From positions 558,001-622,000 of the forward strand of contig JADJUW010000002.1 of NCBI GenBank assembly GCA_016716835.1: DNA of 64,000 nucleotides, in the 5' to 3' direction. Positions within the stretch are counted from its first letter, which is position 1, and every line of letters starts with the position of its first letter. The stretch is from Myxococcales bacterium (GTDB lineage: Bacteria; Myxococcota_A; Polyangia; Haliangiales; Haliangiaceae). The notes below the pieces were generated by a model. That model did not search any database. It saw nothing but the letters and a program-made list of their open reading frames with translations, and was not told where the DNA came from. Below are positions 44,444-53,960 of this stretch, piece by piece. The position numbers were made by a program, and so were the translations under genes.

Positions 44444-44556
44444 CTGATGGACGATTGAATCGACAAAGCCTGTACCCCTGAATTCGGCGAAGCGAGCAGG
44501 TGCGACCGGGGACGTCGATGGCGGCGATTTGCGCGCCTTGCGGACGCCTCGCGATG

Positions 44557-44593
44557 TTTGGCAATTACGGACTGCGAGTCCATAACTGCCAAA
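44557..44593 (-). other. 17-bp stem hairpin downstream of a lipoprotein gene
   Basis: The arms are 'tttggcaattacggact' and 'agtccataactgccaaa' with a three-base loop. On the minus-strand transcript the two non-identical positions become G-U wobbles, so the RNA stem is fully paired. It lies 76 bp after the stop of the minus-strand lipoprotein gene. There is no T-run, so it may be a processing/stability hairpin or a rho-type end. Confidence 0.5.
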
Positions 44594-44669
44594 CAGTTAA
44601 TTTGAAAGCGGTATTTTGCATTCGCCGACCTGGCTCGCGCGCAGTCGGGCCTGGGCAATGGGTTACATG

Positions 44670-45332
44670 TTAATCAGGCAGATTGCCGGACTTGAAGAAT
44701 TCTTCGCGGTCGGCGGCGCGCAATTCGGAGACGGCATCCATTTGCGGATCGGCGCTCTTGGGGGCCTTGGCGGATTTCATCTTGCCCGCGAGGCGCCACT
44801 TGCCATCGACGTGGACGAAGTTGTAGATGTGGAAGCCCATCTTCTTGCCGGGGGCGAGCAGGCGCACCGAGCAAAGTGGAATGGGGTTCTTCATCGCGGC
44901 GAGTGCGAAGCCTTGGTAGCCGATGGCGGCAGGGTCGGCGGCGTCGGTGAAGCATTCAACTTTAACCTCGGTCTTGCCGTCGGCTTGTTTTTGCTTGAGT
45001 AGGCCCGGGATGGCGGCTACGTCGCCAACTTCGCCCGCTTCGGCGAGGACGAGCGCGCCGTTGGCGTCGCCAAAATTGCCTTTGAACCACGCCTCGGCAT
45101 TGGGGAGCGCAAGGTCGCTCGGCGAAGCGGTGCCGGCGATTAGGTCTTGCACCAATTGCGTGAGGCCTTCGGTCGAAGCGGGGTAGTCCTTGTTATTGGC
45201 TGGCGTGGCAGGCTGCGCCTTTTGTGTGGGCGCTGGCGCCGACGTGTCCGCCGCCTCTTTCTTGCCGCAGCCGGTGAGGGCAACACCAAGGCACAACAGG
45301 TAGTTCGTAACGCGAAAGGTTGGTTGGGTCAT
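44670..45332 (-). CDS. Hypothetical lipoprotein
   Basis: 220 residues from the ATG at 45332; an in-frame start 12 codons earlier is less likely. The signal ends with 'LCLGVALTGCGKK'. A Pro/Thr linker leads to a globular region ('LTQLVQDLIAGTASPSDLAL', 'VRLLAPGKKMGFHIYNFVHVDGKWRLAGKMK'-type segment). The latter part resembles NTF2/SnoaL-like folds but this is weak. It ends in 'REEFFKSGNLPD'. Function unknown. Confidence 0.65.
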   Translation of the reverse strand: MTQPTFRVTNYLLCLGVALTGCGKKEAADTSAPAPTQKAQPATPANNKDYPASTEGLTQLVQDLIAGTASPSDLALPNAEAWFKGNFGDANGALVLAEAGEVGDVAAIPGLLKQKQADGKTEVKVECFTDAADPAAIGYQGFALAAMKNPIPLCSVRLLAPGKKMGFHIYNFVHVDGKWRLAGKMKSAKAPKSADPQMDAVSELRAADREEFFKSGNLPD

Positions 45333-45486
45333 TTGCGCAAAGCCTAGACGCAACAACGTCCGGGTCACAAGCCAGTTGGGCTACCAAAGCTGCAAAGGGG
45401 GCGCTCGCGAACGACAAGGATCTTCCCGCGAAGCGAGCGATCACTCGGCTTTACTAGCCGCGCGGGGCAGCTTACGCTGCGGGCAC

Positions 45487-45897
45487 ATGAGCTATTTAGA
45501 CGTATTTATTTTGCCTGTGCCAAAAAAGAACCTCAAGCGCTACAAGGCGGTCGCGCAATTGGCGTGTGATGTGTGGATGGACCACGGCGCGCTTTCGTAT
45601 GTTGAGACGGTGGGAGACGATGTACCCGCGGGTAAACTTACCTCGCTGCCGCTGAGCGTTAAACTCAAGAAGAACGAAGCGATCGCTTTGGGGTACGCCG
45701 TCTATAAATCGCGCGCGCACCGCGATCAGGTCAGCAAGAAAGTGTTCGCCGATCCGCGCATGCAATTTGACTGGAAGAAAGCGCCTTTTGACGGCCAACG
45801 CATGATTTTTGGCGGTTTTGAGCAAATCCTCGGCGCCGTCGCAAAGGCGAAAGCGGCGACCAAAAAGGCCAAGCCGCGCGCCTCCAAGCGTGCTTAG
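45487..45897 (+). CDS. DUF1428 (YbaA-like) protein
   Basis: 136 residues from the ATG at 45487. The frame continues upstream but without family similarity. 'YLDVFILPVPKKNLKRYK', 'WMDHGALSYVETVGDD' and 'RMIFGGFEQIL' match the DUF1428/YbaA family (dimeric alpha-beta barrel). The C terminus is a Lys/Ala-rich tail. Function unknown. Confidence 0.88.
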   Translation: MSYLDVFILPVPKKNLKRYKAVAQLACDVWMDHGALSYVETVGDDVPAGKLTSLPLSVKLKKNEAIALGYAVYKSRAHRDQVSKKVFADPRMQFDWKKAPFDGQRMIFGGFEQILGAVAKAKAATKKAKPRASKRA

Positions 45898-45982
45898 CCG
45901 GCGGCCTCACGCGTGCCTGTGAGGGCGTGCGGAACTAGGGCTAGCTTTCGCGGGTGTGCGCAATTTGGCGTAAGCTGGAGCC

Positions 45983-46780
45983 ATGACCACCGTCCTGCCC
46001 GTGCTCGCCTACGGCTTTGAAGCGCAATTTCGCATGCGCGACCTTGAGGCCTGTTTTGCGGGGGCGAAGATCCGCCAAACCAAGAGTCAGCTCGTCGCGG
46101 AGTACGCCGCTGACAAGTTCGCAGTCGCCTTCGACTTCGGCGCTGTGGTCTTTCTAAATATCAGCGGCGAAGAGCGATCTCGGGTCTTGGCGGAGATACG
46201 CGCCAAGGTGGCCACCGATGAACCCCACAACCCGCTTGAAGAAGACTATATCGTGCAGCTCGACCCGACGCTGGCAAGCCATGCGCAGGTTGGCTTTGAA
46301 CGCGTCATGCTGCGGGCGCTATCGCCTGGCGCAGTCGAGATCATCGCGCGCTTGCTCGCGCAATCCGTCGCCCTAGACTATTACGAAGAAGACTGGCAAG
46401 AGATTCAGAAAGCGCTGCACGAGCAAACCGAACACGTCGCGAGCCGCGGTCGGCTGCGCGGGCGCAAGCGCGATTTGACGCGGTTTGTCGCCAGCACCTT
46501 GTCGTCGAAGAACCAGATGATCGCGGGCCTGGCGTTGCTCGACAAGCCGGCGGCGACCTGGGAAGACGAAGCGCTCGACGCCTTGTACCGCGCCTTGCGC
46601 AGCGAACTAGAGATCGAAGAACGCGCACGCGCGCTGGAGCACAAGCTCAACATCATCCAGGACTCGCTCGAAATCTTCCTCGATATCGAACAAGCCCGTC
46701 ACTCGCACGTGCTTGAGGTCATCATCATCGCCCTCATTTTGTTTGAGGTGGTGGTAACGCTGGTCGACAAGCTGCTGTAG
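45983..46780 (+). CDS. RMD1/DUF155 family protein
   Basis: 265 residues. The conserved features are 'DFGAVVFLNISGEER', 'NPLEEDYIVQLDP', 'VMLRALSPGAVEIIARLLAQSVALDYYE', of which the latter part is the family's signature region, and a C-terminal transmembrane helix 'VIIIALILFEVVVTLVDKL'. Eukaryotic relatives localise to mitochondria and affect division. The bacterial role is unknown. It is convergent with the arsC gene. Confidence 0.88.
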   Translation: MTTVLPVLAYGFEAQFRMRDLEACFAGAKIRQTKSQLVAEYAADKFAVAFDFGAVVFLNISGEERSRVLAEIRAKVATDEPHNPLEEDYIVQLDPTLASHAQVGFERVMLRALSPGAVEIIARLLAQSVALDYYEEDWQEIQKALHEQTEHVASRGRLRGRKRDLTRFVASTLSSKNQMIAGLALLDKPAATWEDEALDALYRALRSELEIEERARALEHKLNIIQDSLEIFLDIEQARHSHVLEVIIIALILFEVVVTLVDKLL

Positions 46781-46806
46781 GACGCCGCACTAGGGTGCGG
46801 CTGTGG

Positions 46807-47239
<433 letters not shown>

Positions 47240-47265
<26 letters not shown>

Positions 47266-47295
47266 CGTGACCACGTGGATCGGACCATCGTGACC
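47240..47295 (-). repeat. IS21 end repeats, arsC side (three copies)
   Basis: Three copies of 'catcgtgacc' at 47240, 47263 and 47286, exactly 23 bp apart, with degenerate intervening sequence related to 'ggaccgatc'. Confidence 0.85.
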
Positions 47296-47315
47296 GGAGC
47301 GCAGCGACGCTGCTT

Positions 47316-48056
47316 TTAGGGTTGGTTTTGGCCGGTAATTCCCTTTCGTTTGGAGGGTCCCATTCGCACGAGACGGTGGGCGTTGTGGAGGATTCGATCG
47401 CAAATGGCATCGGCGGAGGTCGGATCGCCGATGTGGTCGTGCCATGTGGTGACGGGCAGTTGGCTGGTGATGATGGTGGAGCGCGCGCCATAACGGTCGT
47501 CGAGGATTTCGACGAGGTCGCGCCGGTCGGCGTCGGTGAGAGGAGCGTGCCCCCAATCATCTAAGACGAGCAGGTCGGCCTTGGCGAAGCGCGCCAAGAC
47601 GCGGACGTAGGTGCCATCGGCATGCGCCAGCGTGAGCTCTTCGACCAGGCGCGACGCGCGGCGATAGATCGCCCGATAGCCCTTGCGGCACGCGGCGTGG
47701 GCGAGCGCGCACGCGAGGTACGTCTTGCCGGTGCCGGTGGCGCCGGTGATGACGACGTTTTGATGCTCGTCAAGCCAGCGACACGTGCCGAGCTGGCGGA
47801 CGACCGCTTTTTCGAGCCCGCGCCGCGCGGCATAATCGAGGTCTTCCAGGCACGCATGTCCAAGCCGCAGCTTGGCATCTTTGAGATAGCGCGTCAGGCG
47901 ATTGTTCTCGCGCGCGGTCCACTCGGCGTCGATGAGCAGGCCGAGGCGCTCGTCAAAGGCGAGTTGGCCGATGTCGGGTGCCTGATGTTGGGCTTGCCAG
48001 GCGCGCGCCATGGCGTCGAGCCGCAGCTCTTTGAGTTTTTCTAAAGTGGGTTGCAT
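47316..48056 (-). CDS. istB: IS21 helper ATPase IstB
   Basis: 246 residues. A DnaA/DnaC-like AAA+ ATPase with Walker A 'GATGTGKTYLA', Walker B 'LLVLDDWGHAPLT' and 'TIITSQLPVTTWHDHIGDPT', the sensor region typical of IstB. It regulates IstA target choice. Its start overlaps the end of istA, as usual. Confidence 0.95.
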   Translation of the reverse strand: MQPTLEKLKELRLDAMARAWQAQHQAPDIGQLAFDERLGLLIDAEWTARENNRLTRYLKDAKLRLGHACLEDLDYAARRGLEKAVVRQLGTCRWLDEHQNVVITGATGTGKTYLACALAHAACRKGYRAIYRRASRLVEELTLAHADGTYVRVLARFAKADLLVLDDWGHAPLTDADRRDLVEILDDRYGARSTIITSQLPVTTWHDHIGDPTSADAICDRILHNAHRLVRMGPSKRKGITGQNQP

Positions 48057-49624
48057 TAGCATGTCGTGATCTCCTCGCTGTAATAGGTTTTGCCGCGGAT
48101 ATGTTCATGGGTGCCGACGCCGGCGGCTGCGGCGACGGAGGGTTGCGCGAGCTTGTCGAGCCCGCACTTAAGTATCGAATCGACATTGCGATAGCTGCGC
48201 GCCTTTACCTGCAGCGCGCGGCCGCACGCCGCTTCGAGGCGCGCGTCGCCGTACTTCTTGCCCAGGCGAAAGATGCCGAGGCAGGCGCGAAAGCCTTGCT
48301 CGGGATGTCGGCGCTCTTGCAAGATGGCCTGCGCCAGCAGGTGCGTGCTTGGCCCGATGCTGCCCGCCCATTGCAAGATGCGCGAAGGCGTCCACGCGAG
48401 ATGCCGCTTGTGGCTCTCGGGCATGTGCGCCGGATCCGTGGTGTGGCGCCCGCGGTCCGCGCTGCGGAGATGGCTGGCGACGCGGCGGCGAGCGTGAAAA
48501 ACCTCGATTGTCATGCCTGTGATGCGTGCTTCGACCTTTTCGCCGACCAGCTGATAGGGCACCGAGTAGTAGTGCCGATCGACGTCGATGTGATAATCGA
48601 TGTTGACCGTGGAGGTGACAAATTCGCCGTAGGTAAAGGAGGTTGTCGGCAGCGGCCGCAGGGCGGGCGCCTCGATGTGATCAAACATGGCGCGTCGACT
48701 TTGGCCATAGACTCGCATCGTCCGCGCGTTGAGGTGGACGAGTAGTTCAGCGATGCGCTCGTTCAGCGCGTCAAGCGTGAAAAAGCGTTGGTGACGCAAG
48801 CACGCCAAGATCCATCGCTGCGCCACCTGCACCGCGACCTCGACCTTGGCCTTGTCGCGCGGATGAGCGGGGCGCGCTGGCACCACCGTGGTGCCATAGT
48901 GCGTGGCCATGTCCTCGTACGTGCGCTGGATGCGCGGCTCGTAGCGACATGCCGTGGTGACGCCGCTCTTGAGCTGGTCGGGCACGAGCTTAGTCGGCAC
49001 GCCGCCAAAAAAGGCAAAGGCGCGTTGGTGGCTCGCGATAAAATCGCGGCCTTGTTGTGAGTAGGTCGCCTCGGCGTACGTGTAGCTCGAGGCGCCGAGC
49101 ACCGCGACGAAGAGCTCGACCGCGCGCGGCTCACCTGTCGCCGAATCAATGAGCGTCGGGCGCCCTCCCGAATAGTCGACAAACATCGCGTCGCCGGCGT
49201 GATGCGGCTGCCGCATCGTCAGCTTGCGCTTTGCCAGCCACGCCCGGTAGTAGTCGCAAAACTGCGAGTAGCGATATCCATCCGGATGCTGCTCGAGATA
49301 TTCGAGGTGCAGCAGCGCCAGCGTCACGCCTTTTTTCTTGCGCTCGGCGTGGACCACGCCAAAGTCAGGCAGCGGCCTGTGATGTCCGCCCGCGAGGGCT
49401 TCGCCGGGCGCGGGGGCATAGAGCGCCGCGGTCAGCTCCTCGTCGCTGAGCTGCTGGACGGCGTTCCACGTCAGGCCCGCCGCCTTCGCCTTGGCAAACG
49501 CCGTCCACACCTTGCCGCTGCTGAGCGACAACGCGGCTGCCACCGCGCGGTTGCTCAGGCCAAGGACCCATTTCTGTCTCAAGATTTCTCGGGTGATGCG
49601 CATAGAGGTTCGTTCCGTCGCCAT
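48056..49624 (-). CDS. istA: IS21 transposase IstA
   Basis: 522 residues from the ATG at 49624, preceded by an 'aagggg' ribosome-binding site; the frame is open further upstream into the end region. The N terminus has an HTH ('ILRQKWVLGLSNRAVAAALS'). The DDE residues lie in 'MFVDYSGGR', 'KLVPDQLKS' and 'DKAKVEVAVQ'. The C-terminal Mu-like domain ('HYYSVPYQLVGEKVEARIT') is also present. Confidence 0.95.
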   Translation of the reverse strand: MATERTSMRITREILRQKWVLGLSNRAVAAALSLSSGKVWTAFAKAKAAGLTWNAVQQLSDEELTAALYAPAPGEALAGGHHRPLPDFGVVHAERKKKGVTLALLHLEYLEQHPDGYRYSQFCDYYRAWLAKRKLTMRQPHHAGDAMFVDYSGGRPTLIDSATGEPRAVELFVAVLGASSYTYAEATYSQQGRDFIASHQRAFAFFGGVPTKLVPDQLKSGVTTACRYEPRIQRTYEDMATHYGTTVVPARPAHPRDKAKVEVAVQVAQRWILACLRHQRFFTLDALNERIAELLVHLNARTMRVYGQSRRAMFDHIEAPALRPLPTTSFTYGEFVTSTVNIDYHIDVDRHYYSVPYQLVGEKVEARITGMTIEVFHARRRVASHLRSADRGRHTTDPAHMPESHKRHLAWTPSRILQWAGSIGPSTHLLAQAILQERRHPEQGFRACLGIFRLGKKYGDARLEAACGRALQVKARSYRNVDSILKCGLDKLAQPSVAAAAGVGTHEHIRGKTYYSEEITTC

Positions 49625-49708
49625 GACCCCTTTGTAGGGCTTCTGGCAACCAACCTTGGGCTGCGCGCTGGGCTCCGTTTGGCCCCCGTTCCCCGGCCCC
49701 TCGGCCGT

Positions 49709-49834
49709 GGTCACGATGGACCGATCTAGGTGGTCACGATGGACCGATCTAGGTGGTCACGATGGACCGATCTGGGTGGTCACGATGGACCGATCTGGGT
49801 GGTCACGATGGACCGATCTGGGTGGTCACGATGC
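49709..49834 (-). repeat. IS21 end repeats, acr3 side (six copies)
   Basis: Five full tandem units of 23 bp ('ggtcacgatggaccgatct' plus four bases) start at 49709, 49732, 49755, 49778 and 49801. A sixth copy at 49824 holds only the first ten bases. The units differ by one base (cta/ctg). The array lies upstream of istA and may also hold its promoter. Confidence 0.9.
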
Positions 49835-50912
49835 TCCGGCGCACGCAGTTGGTTTGATGGGAGGTGAAAAAACGCCGGCGACCCCACAGGGCGACGTTGA
49901 CAAGGCCAATGAGCACCGGTACCTCGACCAGCGGCCCGATGACGGCGGCAAATGCGACGCCGCTGTTGATACCAAAGCTCGCGATTGCCACCGCGATGGC
50001 GAGCTCGAAGTTGTTAGAGGCGGCGGTGAACGAGAGCGTAGCAGTTTGGGTGTAGTTGGCGCCGGCGCGCCGGCTGGCGAAGAACGTCAGCGCGAACATC
50101 AAGAGAAAATAGGCGAGCAAGGGCGCCGCGATTCGCAAGACATCCAAGGGCAGCTGCACGATGGCTTCGCCCTTAAGCGAAAACATGACCACGATGGTAA
50201 ACAGCAACGACGCCAAGGTGATGGGCCCAAGGCGCGGCAAGAAGCGCGTCTCATACCATCCACGGCCTCGCGCGCGAATCAAGAGCAAGCGCGTGAGGAA
50301 GCCCGCCGCAAACGGCACCCCGAGGTAGATGGCGACGCTTTTGGCGATGTCCACGATAGAGATGTCAATGACGGCGCCTTTTAGCCCGAGCCAGGTCGGT
50401 AAGAGCGTAACAAAAAAGTAGGCATAGAACGGAAAGAAGAAGACTTGAAACAGTGAGTTGAACGCGACGAGGCCGGCGCAGTATTCGGCGTCGCCTTTCG
50501 CCAGTTCGTTCCAAACCAGCACCATCGCGATGCATGGTGAGATGCCGACCAAGATGAGGCCGATCATGTAAGCGGGTTTGTCCGAGAGCATGGTTATGGC
50601 CAGCGCGAACATGAGCGACGGTGCGATCACCCAGTTAAACAGCACCGAGAGCCCAAAGATTCGCCGATTGCGGAAGACCTTGCCAAGCTCTTCGTATTTC
50701 ACCTTGGCCAGCGGCGGGTACATCATGAGGATGAGGCCGATGGCGATAGGCATCGAGGTCGTGCCCACGCTCATGCGGCCCAGCGCCGTCGTGAAGCCGG
50801 GGACGAACTTGCCAAGCGCGACGCCTAGGCCCATGGCGAGGAAGATCCACAGCGTCAGGTACCGATCAAGAAAGGACAGCTTGCTGAGCAGGCCGTTGTT
50901 GGTGTTCGTCAT
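49803..50912 (-). CDS. acr3: Acr3-family arsenite efflux permease with IS-derived C-terminal tail
   Basis: 369 residues from the ATG at 50912; an in-frame start at 50948 adds 12 residues. About ten membrane helices are present. The conserved cysteine lies in 'VGISPCIAMVLVWNELAKGD' and the conserved Asn/Glu in 'SNNFELAIAVAIASFG'. It exports arsenite. The last 13 residues ('VRRSIVTTQIGPS') and stop codon are read from the IS21 terminal repeat array. The transmembrane core is complete, so export function may persist. Confidence 0.92.
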   Translation of the reverse strand: MTNTNNGLLSKLSFLDRYLTLWIFLAMGLGVALGKFVPGFTTALGRMSVGTTSMPIAIGLILMMYPPLAKVKYEELGKVFRNRRIFGLSVLFNWVIAPSLMFALAITMLSDKPAYMIGLILVGISPCIAMVLVWNELAKGDAEYCAGLVAFNSLFQVFFFPFYAYFFVTLLPTWLGLKGAVIDISIVDIAKSVAIYLGVPFAAGFLTRLLLIRARGRGWYETRFLPRLGPITLASLLFTIVVMFSLKGEAIVQLPLDVLRIAAPLLAYFLLMFALTFFASRRAGANYTQTATLSFTAASNNFELAIAVAIASFGINSGVAFAAVIGPLVEVPVLIGLVNVALWGRRRFFTSHQTNCVRRSIVTTQIGPS

Positions 50913-50948
50913 GATAGGAATCTTCCCTTTTTGGGGCCTGGTGCGCAC

Positions 50949-51373
50949 TTATGTCTGCGCGCCGGGCAAGATGGCCTCGATGGTGCCAGTCAGCTCGCAG
51001 GCGGCTGCGAGCGTGTTGGAAATTGTGCCGAACTTGCGAATGTTGCGATGCAGCAGCTCAACGCGTGCGGCCAACTCGTCGGTGACGACGCGCAGGTGAT
51101 AGCTCACTCGGACGATCCGCGGCGGCGGCTCTTCGCGTTCGGCGAACCTCGACCGAGGCCGATTCGTAGCGAAACGGCAGCATCTGCGCGAAGCGCTCGA
51201 CGTTTTGAGGATGCAGGCGCAAAGTGACGCGCTGAGGATGTCGGCCGGGCCGGGCAGGTCCTCGACGCGCCCGCGGTGCCATCGAAGGCCACGTCGAGCC
51301 CGTGCGCGAGCAGCCGTCCGGCGCCACCCGCGCTCACGCTGCCGCGCGCGGCATAGCGTACCGAGGCGCTCAT
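50949..51373 (-). pseudogene. OsmC-family protein pseudogene
   Basis: The family's sequence can be read only by switching among all three minus-strand frames. 'MSASVRYAARGSVSAGGAG' to 'GLDVAFDGTAG' is in the first, 'NVERFAQMLPFRYESASVEV' in the second, and 'PRIVRVSYHLRVVTDEL' to the C-terminal 'LTGTIEAILPGAQT' in the third, ending at the stop 50949-50951. At least two frameshifts have occurred. OsmC/Ohr proteins reduce organic peroxides or serve as thiol-dependent stress proteins. A 26-codon frame (51370-51450) overlaps its start by ATGA and could have been a leader peptide or small protein. Acr3 follows 36 bp downstream. Confidence 0.85.
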
Positions 51374-51510
51374 GTCGTGGGCTCGCGACAGGCGGTGACC
51401 AAGACCTTACGGCGGCGATTCTTGGCGGGCTTAGTGATCTGACATGCCATGCGTGGTTCGCTCCAGGTAGGCCAAGATCCTACTACCAGCCCTAGGGGTA
51501 GCGCGCGGGT

Positions 51511-51540
51511 CCGGACGCAAGTTCCGGATCGTTACGATCC
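51511..51540. promoter_or_regulatory. Paired palindromes in divergent intergenic region
   Basis: 'ccgga-cgcaagt-tccgg' (51511-51527) is followed by 'ggatcg-tta-cgatcc' (51526-51540), two perfect inverted repeats in a row between the osmC/acr3 unit and the SNF2 gene. They may be regulator-binding sites. An ArsR-type or peroxide sensor is conceivable, but neither gene is present in the window. Confidence 0.4.
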
Positions 51541-51609
51541 ATTTGATCAGTGATTTGCCACGGCGGGCGCATCGCAAGAACTAGACGCGGATCGGGCTGC
51601 CTGTTATCC

Positions 51610-53952
51610 ATGAAAGACATGGTTGCGAAGGGGACGCATATACCAGGTTTGGGAGGCCCGTCGGCGGTCGACCATCCGCGGGAGGCGTTTGTGCCACGTC
51701 TCTTCCTTGGCAAAGACACGCTGGTTATCGCGCAAGGCGGCCGCCGCTACGAAGAGGTCACGGTCGCGGTGATGCGGGTGGAATTTGACTACGGCGGCTC
51801 AAAGGTCCGCTGCACGGACACCTCGCCGCGCATCTACGACCTCGGCCGTATTAAGGCGGGCCCGATCAGCCGCGACGCCTTCGGCGAATCGCAGGCCAAG
51901 CGCATGCTGGAGAGCCTGGGCGCCATGGAGCTCGATGCGCTCGACGATTGCACCCTCGAACACGCGACCGACTTTGACTACGTGGTGCGGCTAGATGGCG
52001 ACGTCCATGCGTTGTGTGCCTTTTCCGCGTATGCGCTGCCGCAGCTGCGCAAGCTGGGCTGGTCGGTCGACATCGCGCCTGACTACCCGTGGCAGGTGCT
52101 TGAAACGTCGGCGCCCTTATATGCCGACGTGCAGCCCGACCAAAAACGCCCCGACTGGTTTGGCCTCGAGCTCGGCGTCGAGGTCGATGGCCACCGCGTC
52201 AACCTCATGCCGGCCTTGCTCGAAATGCTCGATCGCGCCGACAGCCTGGAAGACCTCCTCAAGCGCGCGCGCCGCTGCATCGCGGTGCCGGTGAGCGACA
52301 CGCATTATTTGGCGGTGCCACCAGAGCGGTTGCGCCTCTTGCTCAAGGTAATGGTCGAGATGTACCGCGACGGCACCACCGGTTTGTCGTTTCGCGCCAT
52401 GCAAGCGCCTGCCATCGCCGACCTGTGCGACGCTTTTGCCGCGCGCGGCGGCGAGCTGCGGGTGCGGGCGCCGCATGGTTTTAGCGTGGCCAGCGCCAAG
52501 CTAGAGGCCGGGCCGGACAAGATGGTCATGCCGAGGGGCTTGCACGCGACGTTGCGGCCGTATCAAGAAGAGGGCATCGCGTGGCTGCAACATATGCGCG
52601 CCAATGGCGCCGGCGCGGTGCTCGCCGACGACATGGGGCTTGGCAAAACGTTGCAGACCATTGCGCATGTGCTCGCCGAGCGCGAGAGCGGCCGCATGGT
52701 GGCGCCATGCCTGGTGGTGACACTCACCAGCTTAGTTGGCAATTGGGCGCGCGAGTTCAAGAAATTTGCGCCCAGCCTGCGCGTGCTGCAGCTGCGCGGC
52801 GCGACGCGCAAGCAGCACTTTGACGATATCGACACCTATGACGTCGTGATTTCAACCTATCCCTTGCTGTCGCGCGATAAAGAAGCACTCGGCAAGCTTG
52901 AGTATCACCTGCTTGTGCTCGACGAGGCGCACACCATTAAAAATGCCAACGCCATCGCGCACGAGGCCGCGCGCGCCATCCGCGCCAAGCACAAGGTGTC
53001 GCTCAGCGGCACGCCGATCGAAAACAATCTCGGCGAGCTGTGGTCGATGATGGATTTTTTAAACCCCGGCATTCTCGGCACCTCTGAACAATTTCGCGCC
53101 AATTTCCGCACCCCGATCGAGCAAATGGGCGAGACCACCCGGCTGCTAGCGTTGCGCGATCGCGTGCGGCCCTACATTTTGCGCCGCACCAAAGACGCCG
53201 TCGCGCGCGATTTGCCGCCCAAGACCGATATTGTCCGGGCCGTCGAACTCACCGGCGCCCAGCGCGAGCTCTACGAATCAATTCGCGTCTCGGCGCACGC
53301 CGACGTGCGGCGCGAAATCAAGCGCCGCGGCCTTGGCGGCGCAACCATTGCAATTCTCGACGCCTTGCTCAAGCTGCGTCAGGTGTGCTGTGACCCGCGG
53401 CTGGTCCACGTCGACGCCGCGCGCAAGGTCAAAGAGTCTGCCAAGAGCGACATGTTCTTTGACTTGCTCACCCAGCAGCTCGGCCAGGGCCGCCGCATCT
53501 TGGTGTTTTCGCAATTTGCCAAGATGCTGTCGCTTATCAGCGAAGGCCTGCTCGGCCGCGGCATCGGCCACGTCACTCTCACGGGCGCGACGCAAGATCG
53601 CGACAAGCCGATCAACGCGTTTGAGCAAGGCCGCGCCGATGTTTTTCTCATTAGCCTCAAGGCAGGTGGCACGGGCCTCAACCTCACCTCGGCCGACACC
53701 GTGATTCACTACGATCCGTGGTGGAACCCGGCGGCGCAGGCGCAGGCGACCGACCGCGCCTATCGCATCGGCCAGACCAAGCCGGTGTTTGCCTATAATC
53801 TTATCGCCGCGGGCTCGGTCGAGGAGCGCATGCTGGCCCTGCAAGGCTTTAAGCGCCGCCTCGCCGAATCGATCATCGGTGGACCGCCGGGCGAGAGCGG
53901 GCCGCTGTTTTCCGAGCGCGACGTCGATGATTTGCTGTCACCGCTGGAGTAG
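51610..53952 (+). CDS. SNF2-family DEAD/DEAH-box ATPase
   Basis: 780 residues from the ATG at 51610. The SNF2 core begins near residue 315: 'LRPYQEEGIAWLQHMRANG', Walker A 'LADDMGLGKTLQT', DEAH 'LVLDEAHTIKN', 'SLSGTPIENNLGELWS', and the helicase C domain with 'ILVFSQFAKML', 'SLKAGGTGLNLT' and 'QATDRAYRIGQTKPV'. The ~310-residue N-terminal region is not recognised. Bacterial SNF2 proteins remodel protein-DNA complexes or affect transcription (RapA-like). It is a single-gene unit, separated from the ars locus by about 160 bp. Confidence 0.93.
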   Translation: MKDMVAKGTHIPGLGGPSAVDHPREAFVPRLFLGKDTLVIAQGGRRYEEVTVAVMRVEFDYGGSKVRCTDTSPRIYDLGRIKAGPISRDAFGESQAKRMLESLGAMELDALDDCTLEHATDFDYVVRLDGDVHALCAFSAYALPQLRKLGWSVDIAPDYPWQVLETSAPLYADVQPDQKRPDWFGLELGVEVDGHRVNLMPALLEMLDRADSLEDLLKRARRCIAVPVSDTHYLAVPPERLRLLLKVMVEMYRDGTTGLSFRAMQAPAIADLCDAFAARGGELRVRAPHGFSVASAKLEAGPDKMVMPRGLHATLRPYQEEGIAWLQHMRANGAGAVLADDMGLGKTLQTIAHVLAERESGRMVAPCLVVTLTSLVGNWAREFKKFAPSLRVLQLRGATRKQHFDDIDTYDVVISTYPLLSRDKEALGKLEYHLLVLDEAHTIKNANAIAHEAARAIRAKHKVSLSGTPIENNLGELWSMMDFLNPGILGTSEQFRANFRTPIEQMGETTRLLALRDRVRPYILRRTKDAVARDLPPKTDIVRAVELTGAQRELYESIRVSAHADVRREIKRRGLGGATIAILDALLKLRQVCCDPRLVHVDAARKVKESAKSDMFFDLLTQQLGQGRRILVFSQFAKMLSLISEGLLGRGIGHVTLTGATQDRDKPINAFEQGRADVFLISLKAGGTGLNLTSADTVIHYDPWWNPAAQAQATDRAYRIGQTKPVFAYNLIAAGSVEERMLALQGFKRRLAESIIGGPPGESGPLFSERDVDDLLSPLE

Positions 53953-53960
53953 GGTGGCCT

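Noticed and set aside
49709..49833. Tandem 23-bp units as a CRISPR array
   Set aside because: The units are head-to-tail without variable spacers and match the other end of the IS21 element; there are no cas genes.
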